Shown piece by piece: positions 16,141 through 23,242 of a stretch of 29,428 nt of DNA. A program made the position numbers and the translations under genes. The notes beneath the pieces are model-generated. The model ran no database searches and had not been told where the DNA came from. It saw only the letters and a list, made by a program, of their open reading frames with translations. Within the stretch, counting starts at the first letter, position 1; each line of letters opens with the position of its first letter. Source of the DNA: a virus; the IMG/VR virus record IMGVR_UViG_3300030085_003864, positions 51,372 to 80,799 of that record; one strand, written 5' to 3'.

Positions 16141-18941
16141 AGAACATCAACATAGATAAAGAAATGGAATTATTCCTTGAAGCGGCCTGTGGGGTTGGAC
16201 AGAATCCTGAAGATACAGGATGTGAACCTGCTGGTGCCTCAAAGGCAAAATCCAAACCAAAAGTTAAAATTCCAAAAATTAAAATGCCAAAATTTAAAGC
16301 TCCATCTTTCGCCGATATAGAAAAGGGAAGGAAGGAAAAGGAAAAAAAGAGAAACAGACCAGATAGAAAACCAAATGTGGTAGATGGTGTTGATGTGATT
16401 AGAGATAAAGAAGATGAACAACATTTTATGGATGACTTCCATTTAAAAGGAGATGGTGGTGTTGACATGGAAGAACATGATAAGAAGATGACAGAACAAT
16501 GGCAAGAACAACAAAAGAAAAGAACACCAAAAGAAAGAAAACAAATTAAAGAAGATATTGCAAGTTGGAAACAACTTGGTGGGTTTGAGGCTCAAGAACG
16601 GGCCGTAGAAGATGGAACTCATACGAGAGAAGAAATCCAAGAAAGAAACGAAAGAATTAGTGAAATTTCTCACACTACCATTACTAAGGTTGACAAACCA
16701 ATAGAAAGGGGAATATCAGTTCCGAATGATGTAGCAGAACAAATCTTAGCTGATTTCGAAGAAGGAGAGATGGCTGAGATACCTGATGAAAGTGGACATG
16801 GTTCAAGTGGATTTAGTACAAGTGCCGAAACTGCAAGAGGTTTTGCAGATGTCGATGATGATAATCCAGAACAAACATCAATAGTATTTAGAATAGAACC
16901 AAATTCAAATGGAGAAGTTAGAGGTGCCTTTATTGATGGTGAAGGAGAGGATTTTCAAGGTGAAGGAGAAATAACTCGTAGTTCTAAATCAAAGGCAAAG
17001 GTCAGAAAAGTAGAACGAGTTAGGTTACCAAATGGAAAGATGGTGGTTACGGTTATTCTAACAGAACCAGATGATTTATCAGAAGTAGTTGTGAGAGAAG
17101 AAAAGGGTAAAGTGGATATGATATCAAGAAAATACTTAGAAGGACCTATAAACCCAAAACCACAGAAGGTAAAGAAAAAGGTCAAAAAGGAAAGTAGTCT
17201 TGTAGCAGAACTTGTAAATCCAATTTTAAAGGAGCATAAGTTACCATTGATTAAGGAAGAAAAATCAAAAATTAAAAAGGTTGTTGGTATCTATGGTGGT
17301 AGATATCAACCATTTGGCCCACATCACTTAAAGACTTACAAGTGGTTAAAGTCAAAAGTAGATGATGCATACATCACCACATCAGACATTAAAAAACCAC
17401 CTAAACATCCTATGAATTATAGTGAAAAAGTTAGACATATGACCAAGATGGGTGTTCCTAAGAATCGTATTATCAAGGAAAAAGTTCCATTAGTAGCAAA
17501 TAATGTGCTAAAAAAATACGATTCCGAGACCACAGCCGTGATATATATATTTGGAGAAAAGGACGCGGGTAGATTAGCAGGTGGTAAAAAGAAAGGTGGT
17601 GGTTTATCATACTTTCAAGATTATAAAAAGAATAAAAATAATCTAAAGGGATATGAAGAACACGGATACTTTATGACTGCCCCACATCAATCAGTAAGAG
17701 TTGGTGGAAAAGAAGTTAGTGGAACGGTAATGAGAGAATTACTCGGTTCACCTAAGTTTTCCGATAAAGAAAGAAAAAAGTTATTCAAAGATGCCTTTGG
17801 TTATTTTAATCAAGGTATTTACAATATGATGACCAATAAGTTCAGAAAGTTATTTGAGATTAAAGAGAATTTAATTACAGAAAAATTAGTAGCCGCAAGG
17901 AACAAGGGACATTTAAAAAATGGTGGTAAAACTGCTTTAAGTACAAGTGGAATAATTTCTAAGTTTAAAGGTAGGGGTGATATATCAGATGCATTTAGTT
18001 TTGCTATGAAAGACTTAGAACGAGCCATAGGTTCACTTTCTGCAAAACAACGAGAAAAGATATTTAAAAATGGTAGGGCTTGGATGAATCTTGAGGTTAT
18101 GTGGCCTAAGTCAGCAAATGTGATAAACTATGACAAGGCCGAAATTGTATTTCACGGGGCAATAGAATATGATGATAATGGAAATGCTATAGGTGAGGTC
18201 AAAGATAGTGCAAGAATGTTGGCTGGTATGATTAAACAAGTCAACCAAAACATACAGAAACGATATAAGATTGGAAAACCAAACTTTTTAACCGTACCTA
18301 AATCTCAAAACTTTGAAAAAAGAAAAAAATATTTTGTAAATAAATTAAATAGATTACAAAAACAATATAATTTAAAAGATAACGATACATTGGCTATGTA
18401 TCACCAAAGGTATTGGGAAGAATATATATTTAACGCAGCAAAACAACACGGATTTACAATTCCAAAGACACCATTAAAGAATTTAACGAAAAGATGGGCA
18501 TTCTTTGACAAATCATATAAAATTCCAATGATTAAAAAAGATTTTAAGAATCATCCTGAATTTTTAGATTGGGTATTGACTACGGATAAAGTAGACCATT
18601 CTAAAATGGTGAAACAAAATATGAAACCATTTGAGGAATTGTTCTTTGAGGTTGGAGCAGAAATAATGACAAATGTAAGTGGTTGGTTAGCAGCCAATCC
18701 TGACTCCACGGTTCAGAGAGTGAAGAAACAATTAGATTCCGCAATTAAAAATGTTCGTGCTGGTGGAGATTTGAAAAAATTAAATACTTTAAAATTACAA
18801 TTAGACAAGTTAAATAAGATTGGTGGACTAAAAGCAATAGTTCCGAGTGAAGGAATAGTTTTTAAATATAATGGTAAGACCTACAAATTTACAGGAGCAT
18901 TCGCACCAATCAATCAAATAACAGGTCTTATGACATTCTAA
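16137..18941 (+). CDS. Capsid-targeted multidomain protein: ADP-ribosyltransferase + NMN-adenylyltransferase-like + ligase-like C-half
   Basis: The 934-residue product starts with an imperfect tag ending 'ELFLE' then A (residues 11-16), then a Lys-Pro-rich stretch (about 36-55). Domain 1 (about 185-335) shows the R-S-E ADP-ribosyltransferase pattern: R191-G, S227-T-S229 and E276-G-E278. Domain 2 (about 380-565) has 'GGRYQPFGPHH' (387-397) and 'SGTVMRELL' (528-536), as in NMN-adenylyltransferase/cytidylyltransferase-like folds, although the first His of HxGH is Gly394. Domain 3 (about 583-934) opens at 'EKLVAARNKG' and ends with EGIVFK (905-910) and 'TYKFTG' (915-920), like nucleic-acid ligase motifs IV and V, but lacks KxDG. 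IxE/LxE sites at 364-366, 372-374 and 580-582 lie in the linkers, so cleavage into separate domains by the prohead protease is possible. T4 Alt is a packaged ADP-ribosyltransferase and is a functional parallel. Confidence 0.75.
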   Translation: MKNINIDKEMELFLEAACGVGQNPEDTGCEPAGASKAKSKPKVKIPKIKMPKFKAPSFADIEKGRKEKEKKRNRPDRKPNVVDGVDVIRDKEDEQHFMDDFHLKGDGGVDMEEHDKKMTEQWQEQQKKRTPKERKQIKEDIASWKQLGGFEAQERAVEDGTHTREEIQERNERISEISHTTITKVDKPIERGISVPNDVAEQILADFEEGEMAEIPDESGHGSSGFSTSAETARGFADVDDDNPEQTSIVFRIEPNSNGEVRGAFIDGEGEDFQGEGEITRSSKSKAKVRKVERVRLPNGKMVVTVILTEPDDLSEVVVREEKGKVDMISRKYLEGPINPKPQKVKKKVKKESSLVAELVNPILKEHKLPLIKEEKSKIKKVVGIYGGRYQPFGPHHLKTYKWLKSKVDDAYITTSDIKKPPKHPMNYSEKVRHMTKMGVPKNRIIKEKVPLVANNVLKKYDSETTAVIYIFGEKDAGRLAGGKKKGGGLSYFQDYKKNKNNLKGYEEHGYFMTAPHQSVRVGGKEVSGTVMRELLGSPKFSDKERKKLFKDAFGYFNQGIYNMMTNKFRKLFEIKENLITEKLVAARNKGHLKNGGKTALSTSGIISKFKGRGDISDAFSFAMKDLERAIGSLSAKQREKIFKNGRAWMNLEVMWPKSANVINYDKAEIVFHGAIEYDDNGNAIGEVKDSARMLAGMIKQVNQNIQKRYKIGKPNFLTVPKSQNFEKRKKYFVNKLNRLQKQYNLKDNDTLAMYHQRYWEEYIFNAAKQHGFTIPKTPLKNLTKRWAFFDKSYKIPMIKKDFKNHPEFLDWVLTTDKVDHSKMVKQNMKPFEELFFEVGAEIMTNVSGWLAANPDSTVQRVKKQLDSAIKNVRAGGDLKKLNTLKLQLDKLNKIGGLKAIVPSEGIVFKYNGKTYKFTGAFAPINQITGLMTF

Positions 18942-19204
18942 TGGAAGATTTCGAAGATATACAAGAAATCTTTAAGATGAAAAAAATGAGTAATATTAAG
19001 TTTATTATTAATATTATTGGTTTGTTAGGTGCATTAGGTGGTGGATGGTATAAGTTAGAAAGTAGGGTATCGGCATTAGAAACACAGATGGAACAAGAGG
19101 ATAAGGTAAAATCGATTCAAGCCGAAATAGAATTAATGAAAAGAGATCAAGAACTTGAAGAATTGAGATTCAAGTGGAAACTTGATTCGTTACAAAGGAG
19201 TTAG
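18941..19204 (+). CDS. Small membrane-anchored coiled-coil protein
   Basis: The 87-residue protein overlaps the upstream stop (TAATG). After an acidic start it has one predicted membrane segment at about 19-36, Ile/Leu/Gly-rich, followed by a heptad-like coiled coil to the C-terminus ('LESRVSALETQMEQED' onward). It could be an inner-membrane spanin-like, holin-associated or core protein, but nothing in it decides. No MIKL tag, so it is not clearly cargo. Confidence 0.55.
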   Translation: MEDFEDIQEIFKMKKMSNIKFIINIIGLLGALGGGWYKLESRVSALETQMEQEDKVKSIQAEIELMKRDQELEELRFKWKLDSLQRS

Positions 19205-19208
19205 AGTT

Positions 19209-19781
19209 ATGGAAACAGAACATCAACGACATCAGAAAGCAAGAGAAGCTATACTGAGAGGTGAGGAAGCACCAAAAAGAATTATGGTTCAGATGACCAA
19301 TACTAAAGAAGATAAGGAAAGGTCAGAGGAAGCAAGATTAGAAAGAGAACGAAAAAGTGATAGAGCGGATGCGTTAAAAGAGGCAAGAACACCTTGGTTT
19401 TGTCCTGAATGTAATAAGGTAATGAAACACCGAAATGACGATAAAATGTATAGATTAAATGGACATTGTTTTGATTGTCAACTTCAATTTGAACATAAAC
19501 TAAGACTTGAGGGTAAGTATGAAGAATGGGAAAACAAAAGAATATTGAATAATCAACTTGCATACCTTAAAGACCAAATAGAAAGTATAGAAGTTTGGAA
19601 AAAAGACGCATCAAAACAAGTGGTGGCATATGACCAAGTTGGTGTTAAGGACATAGAATTACACAAGGAAACTTGGAGTAATAATAAAGAACAAGTTGAA
19701 GTAATGGCAGCTGAGTCGCTTGAAGAATTAAATAAAATGAAAGAAGAAGTGGAAGAAAAACTCAATAGTTTAGAAGTTTAA
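19209..19781 (+). CDS. Zinc-ribbon coiled-coil protein of unknown function
   Basis: ATG at 19209 is chosen; AAAGGAG at 19192-19198 lies 10 nt upstream and the in-frame ATA/ATG region at 19182 lacks a site. The 190-residue protein is highly charged. A four-cysteine zinc ribbon (CPEC, then CFDC about 20 residues later) is flanked by an N-terminal Arg/Glu-rich helix and a C-terminal coiled coil ('LEELNKMKEEVEEKL'). Similar zinc-ribbon proteins occur among phage proteins of unknown role. It ends immediately before the candidate promoter at 19780. Confidence 0.6.
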   Translation: METEHQRHQKAREAILRGEEAPKRIMVQMTNTKEDKERSEEARLERERKSDRADALKEARTPWFCPECNKVMKHRNDDKMYRLNGHCFDCQLQFEHKLRLEGKYEEWENKRILNNQLAYLKDQIESIEVWKKDASKQVVAYDQVGVKDIELHKETWSNNKEQVEVMAAESLEELNKMKEEVEEKLNSLEV

Positions 19782-19788
19782 TATTTAT
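19780..19788 (+). promoter_or_regulatory. Candidate late-type promoter motif AATATTTAT
   Basis: AATATTTAT lies in the 37 bp gap before 19819, 30 nt from the GTG. It is a one-base variant of the motif at 11978 and 26731. Confidence 0.3.
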
Positions 19789-19807
19789 ATGTGTGAAAGT
19801 ATATATC

Positions 19808-19811
19808 GGAG
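19808..19811 (+). promoter_or_regulatory. Ribosome binding site deciding a GTG start
   Basis: GGAG lies 7 nt before GTG at 19819 but 16 nt before the ATG at 19828. It selects the GTG, which restores the MIKxKxLLxE tag. Confidence 0.55.
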
Positions 19812-19818
19812 AAATTAA

Positions 19819-20079
19819 GTGATTAAAATGAAGAAATTATTAGAAGAAAAGGTAGACCTTGATGATATTTCTATGAATCACCAAAAATTACTCAGAGTTG
19901 GAAGTGATTATATTCATAAGGCACGAGATGGACGACTTTGGTATGAATTAGAAAATGATATTAAAAAGAGTAAGAATAGAACTTTACTGAGATACTTTAA
20001 AAAGTATGATAAAGCCCGACTTGAACTTCAACATGCTGGTGCAATGTTAACGAGAGCATTTAACTTGGAAAAAAGATGA
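19819..20079 (+). CDS. Capsid-targeted small helical protein
   Basis: The 86-residue product begins MIKMKKLLEE then K, a tag variant ending LEE. The rest is a short basic helical protein rich in Lys, Arg and Leu with no recognisable domain, resembling in size and charge the small T4 internal proteins. The stop overlaps the next start (ATGA). Internal-protein role is inferred from the tag. Confidence 0.55.
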   Translation: MIKMKKLLEEKVDLDDISMNHQKLLRVGSDYIHKARDGRLWYELENDIKKSKNRTLLRYFKKYDKARLELQHAGAMLTRAFNLEKR

Positions 20080-20462
20080 TTAAATTAAAAGAGATAGTAT
20101 CAGAGGTGTACAAACATCAATTATATGGAAGTGATACACAACACTTTTTTGTAAAGAAACCATTCAATCTTTATGTTGCTAGTGGTGATAAAGAACCTAC
20201 TGGACAATGGTCTACTGCTGGACCTGGTGGTAACAAGATGATTTACAGAGATAAGCCTACTATGGTGAGAGCTGAAAAAGGAATGCAGATTAGTAACTTA
20301 CCAGGTGGTGTATTTCTTATAGATAGAAAAAAGAAACAGGCAGTTAGAATCATTGTTAAAAAGGGTGGAACGGGTAGACCAAAAAATTTAGAAGAAATAC
20401 CACCAAAAGGACACAGAAACTTTATAGATTATAGTAAATGGAAAAGGTGGTTAGATAAATGA
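20076..20462 (+). CDS. Capsid-targeted protein of unknown function
   Basis: The 128-residue product begins MIKLKEIVSE then V; the residue three before the cut is Val rather than Leu/Ile, so cleavage is less certain. The remainder is Gly/Lys/Pro-rich with short strand-forming segments ('MQISNLPGGVFLIDRKKKQ') and no family I recognise. It overlaps both neighbours by 4 nt. Confidence 0.55.
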   Translation: MIKLKEIVSEVYKHQLYGSDTQHFFVKKPFNLYVASGDKEPTGQWSTAGPGGNKMIYRDKPTMVRAEKGMQISNLPGGVFLIDRKKKQAVRIIVKKGGTGRPKNLEEIPPKGHRNFIDYSKWKRWLDK

Positions 20463-21211
20463 GAGATTATTTAAAAGAATTTAGTGGTGATGTCATTGGT
20501 GATTTTTTAGTTGAGAATGATATTAAAGATATTTTAAACGAGGCAAGTCCTGGTAAAAATTCACCAACAGATGACGGCCCACCTACATTTTATCATTCAT
20601 TGGGACAATATAAAAAAGAAACGGAAGATTGGATAACACAATTACAAAATGATTTGGGTTGGAAAGTAATTGACTATATATTAAGTGATGGGGCAATGGA
20701 TCCTGAAGAAGATTATACTATGTCTCACAGAGCAATAAATCCTATTTCACATGGTAAAGTGAATAAGTATAAAAAGACTTTACGAGATATAATGGAGCCG
20801 TTAGGTTGGAGAGTAGTACAATGGATGGGTGTTGATAAAGACCAATTGATAGCAGGACCACCAGTTGCATCTGGTATTGATGCACAAGGTCGTCAAGAAG
20901 ATAATGAAATGAGAACCAATCAAGCAGCAAAGAAAAGTGGAAAGAAATTTAGTGGTACTAAAAAACGACCAAGACTTCATGTTGAAAAATATTCACCACT
21001 TTCAAAGGATTGGTGGAATGATGAACTTAGAGAATTACTTACAGAAGGTGGTGCTTACGGACACATGGCACACCCTTTTGATGATAAGGATTTAACATTT
21101 AAAGATTTAAAAAATATCATAGAACGAGGTTTAGGTGGTCAATTAAATCGTGAAGATAATGTAACGGAAAAGCTTGACGGACAAAACCTTATGATTAGTT
21201 GGAGAAACTAA
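20459..21211 (+). CDS. Capsid-targeted protein ending in N-terminal half of ligase-like domain
   Basis: The 250-residue product has 'DILNEASPG' near its start, giving a cleavage site after E28, and a second in 'RELLTEGGAYGH' after E196. Between them is an unrecognised soluble region with a Lys/Arg-rich segment. After the second site, 'GGAYGHMAHPFDD' opens a short domain that ends 'VTEKLDGQNLMISWRN', where K238-x-D240-G241 is the adenylation motif of covalent nucleotidyltransferases (ligases/capping enzymes). The ORF stops at once after SWRN. The following ligase part (KLVAARNKG...) lies in the 16137 protein. Thus this looks like half of a split or rearranged enzyme. A pseudogene origin is the alternative. 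Confidence 0.65.
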   Translation: MRDYLKEFSGDVIGDFLVENDIKDILNEASPGKNSPTDDGPPTFYHSLGQYKKETEDWITQLQNDLGWKVIDYILSDGAMDPEEDYTMSHRAINPISHGKVNKYKKTLRDIMEPLGWRVVQWMGVDKDQLIAGPPVASGIDAQGRQEDNEMRTNQAAKKSGKKFSGTKKRPRLHVEKYSPLSKDWWNDELRELLTEGGAYGHMAHPFDDKDLTFKDLKNIIERGLGGQLNREDNVTEKLDGQNLMISWRN

Positions 21212-21894
21212 TGAATATATTTGAACAAAAATTGTGGAAGTTAATTAATGAAGCTTCACCAACTGGTACTTCAGGATATGGTGCTGGTATCACTACGGGT
21301 GATGCATGGCCAGATGGATTGTTTACCAAAAGAGGTGAAAGACGATACATAGGACCTGCAAGTTTAACTCGTGGGATGCAACAAGTTGATTTTCCAGCAT
21401 CAGATAATATTTATGGAGGACCCGATAGTCAAAATAACGAAAGACGGGCAAAAAGAGATGCTGGTAAATTGTATAAATATTTAAGTGATCCTGATGGTAA
21501 TTCAGAAATTAAGGCAGATGAATTGAGAGATGATACACCACCATTATCACCTAAACAAAGGGTTTATGGGATACACGGATTTCATAGAAAACAAGAGTAT
21601 ACCATTCCACCTGAGACAGCAAATTTTATCACGACATCCGACACATTAATTAAACCTACAACACCACCTGAAGGAACGGTTAGTGGTGGAGTTCCAGCAA
21701 CTCCAGAACCTGGTTCAAAGGAAATGGGAAGTGCAAGTGGATACAGACAAGTAAATCCAAAGGGAGAATCCGTATTTGCAAGTAATAAAAAACTATGGAA
21801 CAAGTGGAAAGACCATAGAATAATGGGTAAGGTTAAAGGTAGAGAATGGAAAGGTTCAAAGTTAGTGGATTTGTTACCAAAAGGAGTTAAATAA
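21211..21894 (+). CDS. Capsid-targeted protein, DFPxxDN family
   Basis: ATG at 21211 overlaps the upstream stop by one base; 227 residues. The N-terminus MNIFEQKLWKLINE then ASP matches a cleaved tag, with 'INEASP' nearly identical to the 'LNEASP' in the preceding protein. 'GMQQVDFPASDNIYGG' shares a small motif with the 12790 protein. The middle is Pro/Thr-rich ('TTPPEGTVSGGVPATPEPG') and probably flexible, and the C-terminus has a basic Trp-containing segment ('LWNKWKDHRIMGKVKGREW'). No enzymatic motif is seen. Confidence 0.6.
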   Translation: MNIFEQKLWKLINEASPTGTSGYGAGITTGDAWPDGLFTKRGERRYIGPASLTRGMQQVDFPASDNIYGGPDSQNNERRAKRDAGKLYKYLSDPDGNSEIKADELRDDTPPLSPKQRVYGIHGFHRKQEYTIPPETANFITTSDTLIKPTTPPEGTVSGGVPATPEPGSKEMGSASGYRQVNPKGESVFASNKKLWNKWKDHRIMGKVKGREWKGSKLVDLLPKGVK

Positions 21895-22181
21895 TGGCCA
21901 TTACAATTGATGTAAATGTTGGAGATACCATTTTAGGTGGTAGATTCAAAAATAAAAAAATTAAAGTTAAAGATATTGGTAAAGATGAACATGGAATGCC
22001 AACAATAAACGGAAGAAAGGTAGTCAACTTTAGAATACTTAAATCTGTTGAGGAAAAAATTGTTAGGGATAAGGACGGATACGGAAAATATGATAAAAAC
22101 GATGATAGTGAATTTGATGAACCAGCTAAGACTAAAAAGTTAGAGGGTAAATCTACATACAAACAAATAATGGAGATGTAA
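21894..22181 (+). CDS. Small beta-rich phage protein of unknown function
   Basis: The 95-residue protein overlaps the upstream stop (TAATG). 'VNVGDTILGGRFKNKKIKVKDIG' style strands followed by 'GMPTINGRKVVNFRI' suggest a small SH3-like beta domain. A Lys/Asp-rich C-terminal tail ends in 'TYKQIMEM'. The pattern is one I associate with small proteins in T4-like phage accessory clusters, without known function. No tag is present. Confidence 0.55.
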   Translation: MAITIDVNVGDTILGGRFKNKKIKVKDIGKDEHGMPTINGRKVVNFRILKSVEEKIVRDKDGYGKYDKNDDSEFDEPAKTKKLEGKSTYKQIMEM

Positions 22182-22183
22182 AT

Positions 22184-22498
22184 ATGGATTTTTTAAAGAA
22201 ACTTTTAGTTGGTATTTTGGGACTTTTTGGTCTGAGCACTATTTTGAGTGCTAAAAAATCAAAAGAAGTAGAAGAACTTGGTAAGGTTATTAAGGAACAT
22301 AAGAAAAAAGAAAAAGAAGTAGCCAAGGAAGTTGAAAAACTACAAGAAAATAAAACCAAAAATAAAAAAGAAATAACAAATTTAAAAAGAAAACTCACTC
22401 GTACTAAAAACGAAGTGAAGAAAATGGAAGTAACTTTTGAAAAGGATGATGTAGATGATGCAGCAGCCTTTTTAAGGAAGTTTTCTAAATCTAAATAA
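22184..22498 (+). CDS. Small membrane-anchored coiled-coil protein
   Basis: The 104-residue product has one N-terminal hydrophobic segment (about residues 7-24, 'LLVGILGLFGLSTILSA'), then a long Lys/Glu-rich coiled coil and a short 'DDAAAFLRKF' helix. This is type II membrane topology with a coiled-coil stem, seen in inner-membrane spanins and in several unknown phage proteins. There is no lysis gene nearby to support the spanin reading. Confidence 0.5.
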   Translation: MDFLKKLLVGILGLFGLSTILSAKKSKEVEELGKVIKEHKKKEKEVAKEVEKLQENKTKNKKEITNLKRKLTRTKNEVKKMEVTFEKDDVDDAAAFLRKFSKSK

Positions 22499-22523
22499 TT
22501 ATATACATACAAGGAGAAATTAA

Positions 22524-22808
22524 ATGGCAACACCAACTTATCCAAGTACCCATAGGTCTCAACCAGCATATAAGGGTACTGGTGATTACAATAAAATAAC
22601 AAAAGTTGCTTCTTCAACAACATTTCATGCGACTGGTTCAAACGCTGGAGCCGCATTTATATGTGAGGATGTAAGTAATGTTGTTATTCACGCTGCAAAT
22701 GGTGGAACAATACCAGGAACTGCATTAACGGCAGATACACTTTATCCAATCGGAACAAGAAAAGTAGTGATTGGTTCAAGTGGTGTAGTTTATGTATTAC
22801 ACAGATAG
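22524..22808 (+). CDS. Small beta-rich putative virion protein
   Basis: A strong AAGGAG at 22511-22516 sits 7 nt before the ATG. The 94-residue product is Thr/Ser/Gly-rich with repeated short strands ('GAAFICEDVSNVVIHAANG', 'KVVIGSSGVVYVLHR'), low in charge, unlike the lysine-rich neighbours. This composition fits an abundant small structural or decoration protein. No family is recognised. The upstream 25 bp gap has no copy of the 9-mer motif. Confidence 0.5.
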   Translation: MATPTYPSTHRSQPAYKGTGDYNKITKVASSTTFHATGSNAGAAFICEDVSNVVIHAANGGTIPGTALTADTLYPIGTRKVVIGSSGVVYVLHR

Positions 22809-22816
22809 GAGTTAAT

Positions 22817-23242
22817 ATGAAATATCTTTGGATATTACTATTATCCATTCCATTATTTGGACAAGAAATACAGAAGGATGGTGAAACACCAACTTCATTT
22901 ACATATGACGAAGCGTTAGAAATGTTAAAGGCTCGTGATGCACAATGGGAAGAAAAGATTGCAAAGGCAAATACATTGATAGAATTTCAAAAGTTAGCCA
23001 TCAATCAATCTGATTCTGTTATTGCTAAATTAGAAGAACAGACTAATGTTGATTCTCTAATGTTAGTTGCTCAGAAAAAACAAATTGAATCTCTACGGGC
23101 TCAAAATGATGCAAACGAAAAGATGGTAAAATTAGCAAAACCAAGTTGGTATGAAAATAAATGGTTGTACTTTACCTATGGAGCAGCATCAGTAATTGTT
23201 CCAACTTATTTTGGTATTAAGATAGTGGACTTGGCAAATTAA
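22817..23242 (+). CDS. Secreted coiled-coil protein with C-terminal membrane segment
   Basis: GGAG at 22808-22811 is 5 nt before the ATG. The 141-residue product has a signal-peptide-like start (MKYLWILLLSIPLFGQE, cleavage likely near 15-17), a long coiled coil (about 45-105) and a hydrophobic C-terminal segment (about 115-137). It would be exported and anchored at its C-terminus, with its coiled coil in the periplasm. A role in lysis, such as spanin-like membrane bridging, or superinfection exclusion is possible but not shown. It lies directly upstream of terminase. Confidence 0.5.
   Translation: MKYLWILLLSIPLFGQEIQKDGETPTSFTYDEALEMLKARDAQWEEKIAKANTLIEFQKLAINQSDSVIAKLEEQTNVDSLMLVAQKKQIESLRAQNDANEKMVKLAKPSWYENKWLYFTYGAASVIVPTYFGIKIVDLAN

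Noticed and set aside
16115-16468. 117-codon minus-strand ORF
   Set aside because: Opposite the Lys/Pro-rich start of the 16137 gene; product is low-complexity Phe/Ser and unlike any family.
18941-19204. Spanin or holin call for the membrane coiled-coil protein
   Set aside because: No endolysin, second spanin or lipobox is present nearby; topology alone is not enough.
20459-21211. Simple frameshift explaining the early stop after SWRN
   Set aside because: The sequence after the stop in other frames belongs to the tagged 21211 protein from its first codon, so the remainder of the ligase-like part is not just downstream.
22153-22656. 167-codon minus-strand ORF
   Set aside because: It is antisense to the lysine-rich coiled-coil gene and the next gene; the Phe/Ser/Leu-rich product is what the reverse of AAA/GAA-rich codons gives, with no start context.
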